Program-made: the position numbers and the translations under genes
The notes under the pieces: model-generated
Database searches by the model: none
Told to the model about the DNA's origin: nothing
The model's input: the letters and a program-made list of their open reading frames with translations, nothing else
In this document: positions 7,143 to 15,690 of the stretch, piece by piece
How positions within the stretch are numbered: position 1 is the stretch's first letter
How the letters are laid out: every line of letters starts with the position of its first letter
Assembly: GCF_009455685.1 (NCBI RefSeq)
Contig: NZ_QPES01000001.1
Location: forward strand, 992,001-1,056,000
From: Paraburkholderia hayleyella
GTDB lineage: Bacteria > Pseudomonadota > Gammaproteobacteria > Burkholderiales > Burkholderiaceae
Reading direction: 5' to 3'
DNA: 64,000 nt

Positions 7143-9002
7143 ATGACATCGTCGACTGTGGCAACAAATACCAAGAGCAAGGACTTCGGCTACTCGGCTG
7201 ACAGTTCTGATTGGCATCCCCTGTCAGGTGACAAGCCAGAAGACGACAAACCAGGCTTGAAGAACAAGGACAAATTCTTAGTCTCGTCTAAGGAAAGTGG
7301 CTCTGGACATTGTCAGCAGGAAGTTATTACGCATACGATAAGTGTTAATCAGGATGGTCCGCGTGGAGATGGCGGTCAGCTTACGCCGCGGGCGAGGTTC
7401 AATTTTGATGACGCTTTTTTAGGTGATGAGAAAATCAAAAGGGCGAATAAAAATAACAATACAAACTTTACTGATGCTAAAGTTTATTCGCCAGTTATCG
7501 TTAAAGAAAATCCTTCGATGGATGGCGCTCCCGTGGTTAATATAAAGGGGGCGATCAATATTGGCAGAACTTCTATTAACTCTGGCGCGGGTGATGTTAA
7601 GAAAATCAATAAAAATCCAGGGGCGAGTGACACGAAAAAAGAAGCTCGTACCAAGCCGGTAAAGGATGCTTCTGCCAAAACAGCTAAGAAAAAGCCCTCG
7701 GGCTTTGATGGAAACCCTCCCGCATTGGAAAAGCTGGGTAAGGTAACTAGGCTCCTGCTGGACCGCAGTGACAATATTGTTGGAAACGCAAAAGATCCCG
7801 CAGCATTCAAAACAGATTGCCAAACGTTCGAAACATATAAAAAAAATATAAATAATAATCTTGAGGAAATCAGAAAAAATCTGGAGAGTGCGGAAAACGG
7901 TCTTCGGGGAAATACTGTCATGGTTATTATGGCGGGGTTTTCAACGAAAGCACTGAAGGATTTGAAGGACCTGAAGGAGGGATATAGCTCCGCAATGATT
8001 TCGCTCGAGCAGGCTGCGCATTCTATCAACACTTTTGGAACCGTAAAAAATGATGTGACGCAGAATCCATTCGAAAAACTTAATGCTGCCCGGGATGAGA
8101 TAAAAGTATTTCGTGACAAGGTGAAAGTACAAGCGGCACAACGTGCTCCGTTTAAATGGCCATTTTCATGGGAAGGTCCGCAAAAGAGCCTGTTTGCGGG
8201 TCTCGGATTTATTTCTCCAGTGGTATCCATGATTGGGGCTTTAGGTGTTGTGGTTTCTGTTGCATTTGGAATAGTGGTGCCTTTCATTGGCGCAACTTTA
8301 ACCCTGGTGGCATTATTTATATGGCTTCATGAGAAGCGAAAGCTTCAAGAGGTGGCTGTCATGAATAATATTGCGGATGCCATGAAGGGAATTGAAACAA
8401 TGATAGGTGAGAACATTATTTTAAATGATCTGGTGCAACGGACGGCACGTGAGATCGTTCAGCAGAAAAAAATTGAAAATATGGAAATTCAATTTAAAAA
8501 ATTAGCAGAAGAAGTCACTAGAAACAAGACTCCGGGCATTGAAGTTAAAAATCAGATAGATGCGTTGAAGGCATCAGCTGTTGAAACACAGGATGGATTG
8601 GTGTCACTTAATGTGGCCGCTAATGGGTCTAATCGAGTGTATGAGGATACTATTGGAGAGCAGAGAAAGCTTCTTGACGAGCAGAACAAAAAAATTGAAG
8701 AACAGGGCGGGGAGATTGAGGAGTTAAAGAAAAATAAAGACGAGTTTAAAAATATTATTAAATCTCAAGAAGAACGCATGAAAAGTCTCGAGAGCGCGCT
8801 GGCAAAATTGATAAATGCTCAAAATGATGAGCAATTAAAAAATTCCAGTAATGAAGTCGCGTTTGATGAAACCACACCTGGCTGGGATGGAGCAGCGAGC
8901 CAAATTACACCTGGTTCGAGTAGTGACTCTGCCGGTAATAGTCCATCTTTAATATCGATGCCTTCTGGCGTTACAGCCTTGGGCGTCGGCAGTTCATCGT
9001 GA
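7143..9002 (+). CDS. Orphan protein with hydrophobic centre and coiled-coil tail (619 aa)
   Basis: I do not recognise this family. The start at 7143 has a GAGGT nine bases upstream; the frame is open to 7029 but without a comparable site. Visible layout: about 150 residues rich in Ser, Asn, Asp and Lys, likely unstructured; a Lys/Ala-rich stretch to about 200; a helical region at 210-340; a strongly hydrophobic segment at about 350-402, enough for two membrane helices; a charged helical region; a heptad-like coiled coil at about 500-560 (EEQGGEIEELKKNKDEF); and a Ser/Gly-rich end. There is no Sec signal. The gene is much richer in A/T than its neighbours and sits alone between trmB and map, so it was probably acquired. 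The layout would fit a secreted effector or translocator-like protein, but no homology supports this. Confidence 0.8.
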   Translation: MTSSTVATNTKSKDFGYSADSSDWHPLSGDKPEDDKPGLKNKDKFLVSSKESGSGHCQQEVITHTISVNQDGPRGDGGQLTPRARFNFDDAFLGDEKIKRANKNNNTNFTDAKVYSPVIVKENPSMDGAPVVNIKGAINIGRTSINSGAGDVKKINKNPGASDTKKEARTKPVKDASAKTAKKKPSGFDGNPPALEKLGKVTRLLLDRSDNIVGNAKDPAAFKTDCQTFETYKKNINNNLEEIRKNLESAENGLRGNTVMVIMAGFSTKALKDLKDLKEGYSSAMISLEQAAHSINTFGTVKNDVTQNPFEKLNAARDEIKVFRDKVKVQAAQRAPFKWPFSWEGPQKSLFAGLGFISPVVSMIGALGVVVSVAFGIVVPFIGATLTLVALFIWLHEKRKLQEVAVMNNIADAMKGIETMIGENIILNDLVQRTAREIVQQKKIENMEIQFKKLAEEVTRNKTPGIEVKNQIDALKASAVETQDGLVSLNVAANGSNRVYEDTIGEQRKLLDEQNKKIEEQGGEIEELKKNKDEFKNIIKSQEERMKSLESALAKLINAQNDEQLKNSSNEVAFDETTPGWDGAASQITPGSSSDSAGNSPSLISMPSGVTALGVGSSS

Positions 9003-9015
9003 TGCATTCAAGTTG

Positions 9016-9039
9016 CTCACCCCATAACAAAGGGGTGAG
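9016..9039 (+). terminator. Hairpin after the orphan gene
   Basis: CTCACCCC pairs perfectly with GGGGTGAG around an eight-base loop, 13 bp after the stop codon. A T-run is missing, so termination is possible but not certain. Confidence 0.4.
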
Positions 9040-9399
9040 GCATTAATCTGCAACTGGATTTAACACAGCCTGGAAACAAGATCGGTGGCTGGCCAGGCGA
9101 GGGCGGGGCGGGTCGAATGATTAACGATTACCCTGACTCACCCGCCCGCGTCCAGCCACCTCGCTTCTTGCTGTATCGGGGTCAAGCTGCAGGCAAAACC
9201 ATGCATTTTGACCGAACGATGTCTGCCATCCGCTGATAACAGCTTGAGCTATACATCTTTCGTGCAACGTGCCCGGCGCGCCTGATTGCACGATCCACAT
9301 TGCCTGCGCGATTGCGAACGCCTTTCCATTGCGTTGATCTGGCCATCTGTACAATGGCTCGGCCTCCACTTTTGCGCATGTCCGCATTCAAGACTGAAC
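9040..9399. other. Intergenic stretch before map
   Basis: No gene supported. An open plus frame continues upstream of map to 9286 but reads poorly and lacks a start signal. The region regains high GC, so the right edge of the AT-rich insertion lies near 9060. Confidence 0.4.
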
Positions 9400-10185
9400 A
9401 TGGCCATTTCCTGTAAAACCCCTGACGATATTGCCCGGCTTCGCGTGGCGGGCGCTCTTGCAGCCGAAGTCCTGGCGATGATTGGCGAGCATGTCAAAGC
9501 GGGCGTCTCGACAGATTATCTGGACGCGTTATGCAACGATTACATCGTCAACACGCTGAAAGTGATTCCCGCCAATGTCGGTTATCTGGGTTTTCCGAAA
9601 ACGGTTTGCACTTCAGTCAATCAGGTGGTGTGCCATGGCATTCCGGCTCGCACCGAGATGCTGCAAGACGGCGACATCATCAATATCGATGTGGCTATCA
9701 TCAAAGATGGCTACTTTGGCGATACCAGCCGCATGTATTGCGTGGGCCAGCCGGCCAGGCTGGCGCGGCAACTGGTTGATACCACCTATGAAGCGATGCT
9801 CGCGGGCATTCGTCAGGTCCGGCCAGGCGCCACGCTGGGCGACGTGGGTCACGCCATCCAGACGGTGGCGCAGCGGGAAGGTTTTTCGATCGTGCGGGAC
9901 TATTGCGGGCATGGCATTGGCCGGGCTTATCACGAGGAGCCGCAGGTGCTGCACTATGGCCAGCCGGGGCAGGGTCTCAAGCTCAGGCCAGGCATGGTGT
10001 TCACCATCGAGCCGATGGTGAATGCAGGCCGTGCGGCAACGAGTGTGCTGGGCGATGGCTGGACGGTGGTGACCAAGGACCGTTCGCTGTCGGCGCAATG
10101 GGAACATATGGTTGCCGTCACCGACGATGGCTTCGAGTTGCTGACGCCCTGGCCCGATGGCGCCGGCGCTTACGAAGTGCCATGA
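9400..10185 (+). CDS. map: Type I methionine aminopeptidase
   Basis: Removes the initiator methionine from nascent proteins, using two divalent metals. The five metal ligands of the pita-bread fold are recognisable: NIDVAIIKDGYFGDTS (two Asp), CGHGIGRAYHEEP (His), FTIEPMVN (Glu) and QWEHMVAV (Glu). About 261 residues from the ATG at 9400. In Burkholderia the housekeeping map is usually beside rpsB, so this isolated gene may be a second paralogue; that cannot be checked here. A terminator-like hairpin follows. Confidence 0.93.
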   Translation: MAISCKTPDDIARLRVAGALAAEVLAMIGEHVKAGVSTDYLDALCNDYIVNTLKVIPANVGYLGFPKTVCTSVNQVVCHGIPARTEMLQDGDIINIDVAIIKDGYFGDTSRMYCVGQPARLARQLVDTTYEAMLAGIRQVRPGATLGDVGHAIQTVAQREGFSIVRDYCGHGIGRAYHEEPQVLHYGQPGQGLKLRPGMVFTIEPMVNAGRAATSVLGDGWTVVTKDRSLSAQWEHMVAVTDDGFELLTPWPDGAGAYEVP

Positions 10186-10220
10186 ACGTGCTCCGGCCAG
10201 ACTCCGCGCCAAGCGCTGCC

Positions 10221-10252
10221 AGGCACCTCGAGGCTGTGGCCGGGTGCCTTTT
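10221..10252 (+). terminator. Probable terminator of map
   Basis: AGGCACC pairs with GGTGCCT across a 15-base loop, then TTTT. It lies 35 bp after the map stop codon. Confidence 0.5.
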
Positions 10253-10339
10253 GTCCGTACAGTCAGGCGAATCGGGCTGGAACTTCGTTTCAGTGCCGCT
10301 GTATGCCACGGGCCGGCGTTTCAACGGGTTGCCGTCTGC

Positions 10340-10846
10340 ATGAGCCTTTCACTGACTGTCTGCCGCATTGCGGCCCATCAAGGCGCGCTTCTTCACCAGC
10401 TACGCACCGCGGCATTGCGCGAAGCCCCTTATGCCTTCGATGAAACACTCGAAGAGGCACTTGCGGCCGCGCCTGCCACGCTTGACGCGACGGCCTTCCA
10501 GCATGCCGTTTCCACCACCGCGGCGACCTTCATCTTGTATACAGAGGGCCATCCGGCGGGTTTGATCGACGCCTGTTTTGCCGCGGCGACGGCTTGGCAG
10601 GCACGGGTCAGCGCGCTTTGGGTCGCGCCTGCGGTACGTCATCTACGTGGCGGTGAACTGCTGGTCAACACCGCGAGCGAGTGGCTGGTCGCACAGGGCG
10701 CAACCGATATCTACGCCTGGGTTGCGGACGCTAACCGCAACGCACGGCATTTTTACGAACACCTCGGTTTTATTTCGACGGGCGAGCAAGTCCGCTCGGC
10801 GCGTGCCTCGGATCAATGGGAAACGCTGCTGGTGCGTCCTGTCTGA
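10340..10846 (+). CDS. GNAT-family N-acetyltransferase
   Basis: About 168 residues with the GNAT fold signature: VSALWVAPAVRHLRGGELLVNTA gives the beta4 strand and acetyl-CoA loop (motif A, in a slightly unusual form), and DANRNARHFYEHLGF gives motif B. It should acetylate an amine, but the substrate cannot be told. The start at ATG 10340 yields the normal family length; the frame is open back into map but those residues do not fit the fold. It precedes minC on the same strand by 127 bp and is probably transcribed separately. Confidence 0.8.
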   Translation: MSLSLTVCRIAAHQGALLHQLRTAALREAPYAFDETLEEALAAAPATLDATAFQHAVSTTAATFILYTEGHPAGLIDACFAAATAWQARVSALWVAPAVRHLRGGELLVNTASEWLVAQGATDIYAWVADANRNARHFYEHLGFISTGEQVRSARASDQWETLLVRPV

Positions 10847-10973
10847 TTCTTCAGTTTCTTCTGCCCGGGTAGCGTGTCTTGTGACGGTATTGCCACGGTC
10901 GTTTGGCCCAGCCGAAAAAGCTGGCTGGCGGCCAGGACGTCTGTAAAATACGCAAAAATTTTTTGTCGAACCT

Positions 10974-11747
10974 ATGTCGCCCAAGAAATCTCCTTTTTTC
11001 GAATTGCGCAGCGGCTCGGTCGATATGCTGATGTTCGTGATCAAAACCACCGGTCTCGATGCGTTGCATGCTGAATTGACTCGCCGTTTCGAGGCGACTC
11101 CCGAATTTTTTTCCAACGATGCCGTAGCCATAGACGTGCGGCGGCTGGCCGATGGCGAACGCGTGCCGCTAGAGCAAATCATGACCTTGCTGCACAGCGT
11201 ACGGATGCGTCCGGTTGGCGTGGTGGCGCGGCCTGCGCAACACGACTGGGCCGGTGCCGCAGGGCTGCCCTTGCTTGAGGCGCCCGAGCGGCGTGGTGCC
11301 GCGCGGCCTGCCAGCGAAGCGCAAGAGGCGAGCGCCGCGGCTGAAACCGTGCAAGCCGCTGCAGCGGCTCCGGCAACCGACGCGAGCGCGGACAGCCAGG
11401 CCAGTTCACCTGTCCCCGCGATGGTGATCAGCAAGCCATTGCGTTCCGGCCAGCGGGTCTATGCCAAGGGCGATCTGATTGTGCTGGGCATGGTGAGCGC
11501 GGGCGCCGAAGTCATCGCGGAAGGCAACATTCATATTTACGCGCCACTGCGTGGACGGGCGTTAGCGGGCGTGCAAGGCAATCATGACGCGCGAATTTTT
11601 TGCACGTGTCTCGACCCTGAACTGATCTCGATTGCGGGCATCTACCGCACCACCGAAACACCGTTGCCCGCTGAGGTTCAGGGGCAAGCGGTGCAAATCT
11701 GGCTGGATCACGAAAAACTGGTGATCGAGCCATTACGGCTCACCTGA
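10974..11747 (+). CDS. minC: Septum site-determining protein MinC
   Basis: Inhibitor of FtsZ ring assembly, recruited to the poles by MinD. The 257-residue chain has an N-terminal FtsZ-binding domain (about 1-105), an Ala/Glu-rich linker (about 105-150) and the C-terminal right-handed beta-helix that binds MinD, marked by YAKGDLIVLGMVSAGAEVIAEGNIHIY and HDARIFCTCLDPELISIAG. First gene of minCDE; minD follows after 86 bp containing a short GGGTAA/GGTAAA repeat patch. Confidence 0.95.
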   Translation: MSPKKSPFFELRSGSVDMLMFVIKTTGLDALHAELTRRFEATPEFFSNDAVAIDVRRLADGERVPLEQIMTLLHSVRMRPVGVVARPAQHDWAGAAGLPLLEAPERRGAARPASEAQEASAAAETVQAAAAAPATDASADSQASSPVPAMVISKPLRSGQRVYAKGDLIVLGMVSAGAEVIAEGNIHIYAPLRGRALAGVQGNHDARIFCTCLDPELISIAGIYRTTETPLPAEVQGQAVQIWLDHEKLVIEPLRLT

Positions 11748-11833
11748 TGAAGCCGCGCGCATGAGGCGTCGCGGTTGCAGAATTTAATCCATGCATTTGA
11801 CGAATAACAGGGTAAGGGTAAAGGTAAATGGCA

Positions 11834-12649
11834 ATGGCAAAAATCATTGTGGTGACATCGGGCAAGGGCGGAGTAGGCAAGACGACCACCAGCGCGAGTT
11901 TTGCCTCGGCGCTAGCTTTGCGTGGCGCAAAAACAGCCGTCATTGATTTCGATGTGGGCCTGCGCAATCTCGATCTGATCATGGGCTGCGAGCGCCGCGT
12001 GGTGTACGACCTGATCAACGTGATTCAGGGCGAAGCCAATCTGAACCAGGCGCTGATCAAGGATAAAAAGTGCGACAACCTGTTTATCCTGCCTGCCTCG
12101 CAAACGCGCGATAAGGATGCGCTGACGCTCGAAGGTGTGGAGAAAATCATCAACGACCTGATCGCACTTGATTTTGAGTACATCGTGTGTGATTCCCCGG
12201 CGGGGATCGAATCAGGCGCACTGCTGGCGATGCACTTCGCCGACGAAGCGCTGATCGTGACGAATCCGGAAGTCTCATCGGTCCGCGATTCCGACCGTAT
12301 CCTGGGGATGCTGTCATCGAAGACCAAACGCGCCATCGAAGGCCGCGAGCCAGTCAAGGAACACTTGCTGATTACCCGCTACAACCCGAAACGCGTGAAT
12401 GAAGGCGAGATGCTGTCGCTCACCGATATCCAGGAAATTTTGCGCATCGACCTGATTGGCGTGGTGCCTGAATCGGAAGCCGTGTTGCATGCCTCAAACC
12501 AGGGGTTGCCTGCCGTGCACCTTGAAGGCACTGATGTGGCCGAAGCTTATAAAGACGTGGTGGCACGTTTTCTTGGCGAGCAAAAATCGCTTCGCTTTAC
12601 CGACTACCAGAAGCCCGGCCTGTTGCAGCGCCTCTTCGGCACCAAGTAA
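11834..12649 (+). CDS. minD: Septum site-determining ATPase MinD
   Basis: Membrane-associated ParA/MinD-family ATPase that drives pole-to-pole oscillation of the Min system. A deviant Walker A (SGKGGVGKTT) lies near residue 10, switch residues in DFDVGLRNLD, and an amphipathic membrane-targeting helix in the last residues (GLLQRLFGTK). The start at 11834 gives the usual 271 residues; an ATG two codons earlier (11828) is equally readable. minE begins 14 bp after the stop. Confidence 0.96.
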   Translation: MAKIIVVTSGKGGVGKTTTSASFASALALRGAKTAVIDFDVGLRNLDLIMGCERRVVYDLINVIQGEANLNQALIKDKKCDNLFILPASQTRDKDALTLEGVEKIINDLIALDFEYIVCDSPAGIESGALLAMHFADEALIVTNPEVSSVRDSDRILGMLSSKTKRAIEGREPVKEHLLITRYNPKRVNEGEMLSLTDIQEILRIDLIGVVPESEAVLHASNQGLPAVHLEGTDVAEAYKDVVARFLGEQKSLRFTDYQKPGLLQRLFGTK

Positions 12650-12663
12650 GGAGCGCGCACGTC

Positions 12664-12918
12664 ATGTCGATTCTTTCGTTTTTGCTGGGCGAGAAGAAAA
12701 AATCCGCGTCGGTGGCGAAGGAGCGTTTGCAGCTGATCATCGCGCATGAGCGCGTCGGTGGCCGAGCGCCTGCCGATTATCTGCCAGCGTTGCAACGCGA
12801 ACTTGTCGCGGTTATCTCGAAGTACGTCAAGATTTCCGATGACGATATTCGGGTGAGTCTTGAGCGTCAGGACAATCTCGAAGTACTCGAAGTCAAGATC
12901 GAAATTCCCCAGGCCTGA
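12664..12918 (+). CDS. minE: Cell division topological specificity factor MinE
   Basis: An 84-residue protein that stimulates MinD ATPase and confines MinC inhibition to the poles. It shows the N-terminal membrane and MinD-binding segment (SILSFLLGEKKKSASVAKERLQ) and the dimerisation domain with VISKYVKISDDDI. Last gene of the min operon. The intergenic DNA after it carries direct repeats shared with the end of the convergent clcB. Confidence 0.96.
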   Translation: MSILSFLLGEKKKSASVAKERLQLIIAHERVGGRAPADYLPALQRELVAVISKYVKISDDDIRVSLERQDNLEVLEVKIEIPQA

Positions 12919-12990
12919 GTGGCCTGGGCCTGTTTCATGTCATTTCAGGCGGTGGGTTTAATTGGGGCATTTAAGCCTTGGTGGATGACG

Positions 12991-13035
12991 CCAGGTTAAG
13001 GGACCAGGTGGGGCCAGGTGAGACCAGGTTAAGGG
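12991..13035. repeat. Direct repeats (CCAGGTTAAGGG) spanning the clcB stop codon
   Basis: CCAGGTTAAGGG occurs at 12991-13002 and 13024-13035, with two shorter CCAGGTG copies between them. The right copy contains the clcB stop codon (TTA on plus, TAA on minus). Confidence 0.8.
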
Positions 13036-14408
13036 CGCTCGCTGTCGCTGGTGCCGCTTTTTTCTGCTGAGCGCGCCGGTGCCGCAGCCGCAAGCGCGCC
13101 CGCGGACGATGGCGGCATATAGCGTAGCGCGAGCGTTTCATACAGCGGTGGGGCGAAGAGGCGCGACACACGGCTGGCAATGAGCGCGGTCGCCATCAGC
13201 GAGATCACCAGCGCATGACCGTTGATCATCTCCATCACGATCACAAACGAGGTAATGGGCGATTGCGTAACGGCCGCCAGATAACCCACCATGGCTAGCG
13301 CAATCAGCATCTGCAACTGCATGCCGTCGAACACAACATGCAACAGGTTGCCAAAGCCCGCGCCAATCGACAGCGACGGCGCGAAGATGCCACCCGGAAT
13401 GCCTGGCAGGTATGAGCTGACCATCGAGATCATTTTCAGAAACGGATACCACAGCGATAACTGCTCGTGACCGTCGAGCAATCCGCGCGCTTCGGCATAG
13501 CCGCTACCGAACGTCGTGCCACCCGAGATCAATCCGGAGACGGCGATGACGAGGCCACACAGTGCAGCGAAGACGATGGGCCGCTTGTCATAGAGCGTAC
13601 GCAGCGGGGCGGGAATCCAGCGTGCGGTATTGAGCAGCAGCCAGCCGAAGAGCCCCCCAGCGATGCCCGTGACAACCGCCGTGAGCAGCACCGCGAGCGC
13701 GAGCAGCTTGGGAAAATGCGTGCCAATCTCGATCGTGCCGAAATAGGTGTAATTGCCGTTGAGCCCCAGCGCAATCACCCCCGAGATGATGATCGCGGTG
13801 ATGAGCACGCCGCTGGTACGTGCTTCAAAGCTGCGGGTGAGTTCTTCGATGGCGAAGACGATGCCTGCCAGCGGCGTATTGAAGGCCGCCGAGAGCCCTG
13901 CCGCTGCGCCCGCCAGCACAAGCTGATGCTCGATGAGTGCATTTGAGCGCGGATAGAGCCGTCGCAGCTTGAACATCAGCGCGGCACCGATTTGCACCGT
14001 GGGGCCTTCGCGGCCAATCGTAAAACCGCCCAGAATAGCTAGAAACGAAACCAGCACCTTGCCCAGCACGATGCGCCAGGTGAGCAGGCGATTGCCCGAT
14101 TCCCCCGGATGAGTGTGCAGCGTGGCGATCACCTGAGGAATGCCACTGCCTTCCGCGCCCACAAAAAAGCGGCGCGTGAGCCAGACGGAAAGCGCCGCGA
14201 GCGCAGGCGTGAGCAGCAGCGGCAGCCAGGTGTAATGTTGCTGCATCGTGCGAAACGCGTCATAACCCCAGTCGATCAGTTTGGCGTAGAGCACAGCGCT
14301 TAGGCCGACCACTACAGCGCCGAGCCAGAATATGCCGTACTGGCGCCACAGACGCCGGGTGCGACGCACGAGACGGGGAAGGTTCAGGGTAAGCGTGACG
14401 CGCGACAT
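13029..14408 (-). CDS. ClC-family chloride channel/transporter
   Basis: A membrane protein of 459 residues with the ClC signature motifs: GSGIPQ near residue 93, GREGPTVQ around 130 (carrying the gating glutamate) and GIPGGIFAPSLSIGAG in the second half. It moves chloride, either as a channel or in exchange for protons (E. coli ClcA/ClcB type). The presence of the gating glutamate fits an exchanger, but the second proton glutamate is not clear by eye. The C-terminus ends in an Ala/Ser-rich cytosolic tail without CBS domains. Its stop codon lies inside a repeat unit. Confidence 0.88.
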   Translation of the reverse strand: MSRVTLTLNLPRLVRRTRRLWRQYGIFWLGAVVVGLSAVLYAKLIDWGYDAFRTMQQHYTWLPLLLTPALAALSVWLTRRFFVGAEGSGIPQVIATLHTHPGESGNRLLTWRIVLGKVLVSFLAILGGFTIGREGPTVQIGAALMFKLRRLYPRSNALIEHQLVLAGAAAGLSAAFNTPLAGIVFAIEELTRSFEARTSGVLITAIIISGVIALGLNGNYTYFGTIEIGTHFPKLLALAVLLTAVVTGIAGGLFGWLLLNTARWIPAPLRTLYDKRPIVFAALCGLVIAVSGLISGGTTFGSGYAEARGLLDGHEQLSLWYPFLKMISMVSSYLPGIPGGIFAPSLSIGAGFGNLLHVVFDGMQLQMLIALAMVGYLAAVTQSPITSFVIVMEMINGHALVISLMATALIASRVSRLFAPPLYETLALRYMPPSSAGALAAAAPARSAEKSGTSDSERP

Positions 14409-14555
14409 GGCAGGCCTGCGAAAGCAAAGGACGCAGCATTATAGGTCCGCCGTTTGCTGGACAAGGCCCGGCGGCGAAATGTGTCTGGATGTCATAGACA
14501 AGGGGCGGGTCGGCTAGAATCTGCGTCGGCCAATAACGTACACCACGGAAATTTC

Positions 14556-15560
14556 ATGAAGCGAGTTCTTGTCGTCAAAGTAACGTCACTTGGCGATGTG
14601 ATTCAGGCACAGCCTGTCGTTGCCGATATTCAGCGGGCGTTTCCGGGCGTCAAGGTGGACTGGGCAGTGGATGAGGCCTTCGCTGAGGTCACGCAATGGA
14701 ACCAGGGCATCGACCGGGTATTGTGCGCGCCGCTGCGGCGCTTCAAGAAAGCACGCCATTGGGCCGATTTTCAGGCGATCGCGGCATCGCTGGCGGAATT
14801 ACGCGCCGAACGTTATGACGTCGTGCTCGATATTCATGGGGTGTACAAGAGCGCCATCATTGCTTTTCTGGCGCGTGCATCACAGCGTTTTGGCTATCAG
14901 TCGCAAGACCTGGGAGAGCGCGGTGCGGCCTTCGCCTATAACCGCCGTTTCGGTCCGCGTCCGCCGTGCGATGCGTGGCAGGGCATGCGGGTGAGCGCAG
15001 GCGAGGCGCTGGGCTATGTACCCGATGGGCCGCCGGTTTATAACCTGCAAGTGCCCCATACTGAAATGCCATGGACCAACCCAGACGACGCGCCTCTCGC
15101 CCTGCTGTTTCATGCCACTTCCAAAGACGAGAAAAGATGGCCGCTTACTCATTGGGTCGAGGTCGGCCATGAGCTTGTGCGGCGCGGTTTTCGTGTGGTG
15201 CTGCCGTGGGGGACGCCCACTGAGCAGGAGCAGGCACAGCAGATCGCCGCACAAGTGCCCGGCGCGACGGTGCTGCCGCCAATGAGCGTGGTGCAAGTGG
15301 CGCAACTGATTCAGGGAGCGGCGCTGGTGGTGGGTGTGGATACCGGTTTCGTGCATCTGGCGCATGCCTTGCAAAAACGCACGGTGATGATTTTCGTGGC
15401 GACCTCACCGGCTCATTGCGGTGTGTATGCGCCGCTACGTTCGACCTCGGTGGGGGACACTCATCGTGTGCCCTGCGTCGATGAAGTGCTGTGTGCGATT
15501 GATTATGTGCACGGTGATGCAGAGCAACCGGCTGCGGCAGGCGGGTTGTCAGCAGCCTGA
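14556..15560 (+). CDS. waaC: Lipopolysaccharide heptosyltransferase I WaaC
   Basis: GT9-family enzyme that adds the first L-glycero-D-manno-heptose to Kdo of the LPS inner core, acting at the inner membrane. The N-terminus (KRVLVVKVTSLGDVIQAQP) and the donor-binding region (GVDTGFVHLAHAL) are characteristic. 334 residues from the ATG at 14556. The frame is open further upstream but those residues precede the normal start. It is followed by a palindrome that may terminate it; the next gene is on the other strand. Confidence 0.93.
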   Translation: MKRVLVVKVTSLGDVIQAQPVVADIQRAFPGVKVDWAVDEAFAEVTQWNQGIDRVLCAPLRRFKKARHWADFQAIAASLAELRAERYDVVLDIHGVYKSAIIAFLARASQRFGYQSQDLGERGAAFAYNRRFGPRPPCDAWQGMRVSAGEALGYVPDGPPVYNLQVPHTEMPWTNPDDAPLALLFHATSKDEKRWPLTHWVEVGHELVRRGFRVVLPWGTPTEQEQAQQIAAQVPGATVLPPMSVVQVAQLIQGAALVVGVDTGFVHLAHALQKRTVMIFVATSPAHCGVYAPLRSTSVGDTHRVPCVDEVLCAIDYVHGDAEQPAAAGGLSAA

Positions 15561-15634
15561 TTGCGCTAAGACGGCTACGGAAAGCGTTGATGTCTAGCGA
15601 GTAGCGCGCCAACGCGCTAGCCATGCGTGTGCGC

Positions 15635-15660
15635 CACTCGCCAGCGCTGGCGAGTGATTT
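15635..15660 (+). terminator. Perfect 22-bp palindrome with T-run after waaC
   Basis: CACTCGCCAGC is followed directly by its complement GCTGGCGAGTG, then ATTTTG. It is a probable intrinsic terminator for waaC, and a good stem in the opposite direction for the convergent MFS gene. Confidence 0.6.
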
Positions 15661-15690
15661 TGTTGCCACTGCTTATGGGCGTTACGAGCG

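Noticed and set aside
7143..9002. Type III translocator of the BipB/SipB family
   Set aside because: Length and general layout are similar, but I could not align recognisable BipB sequence, so it is left as an unknown.
12025..12357. Long minus-strand frame inside minD
   Set aside because: It is a shadow frame of a high-GC gene; the plus strand encodes intact MinD.
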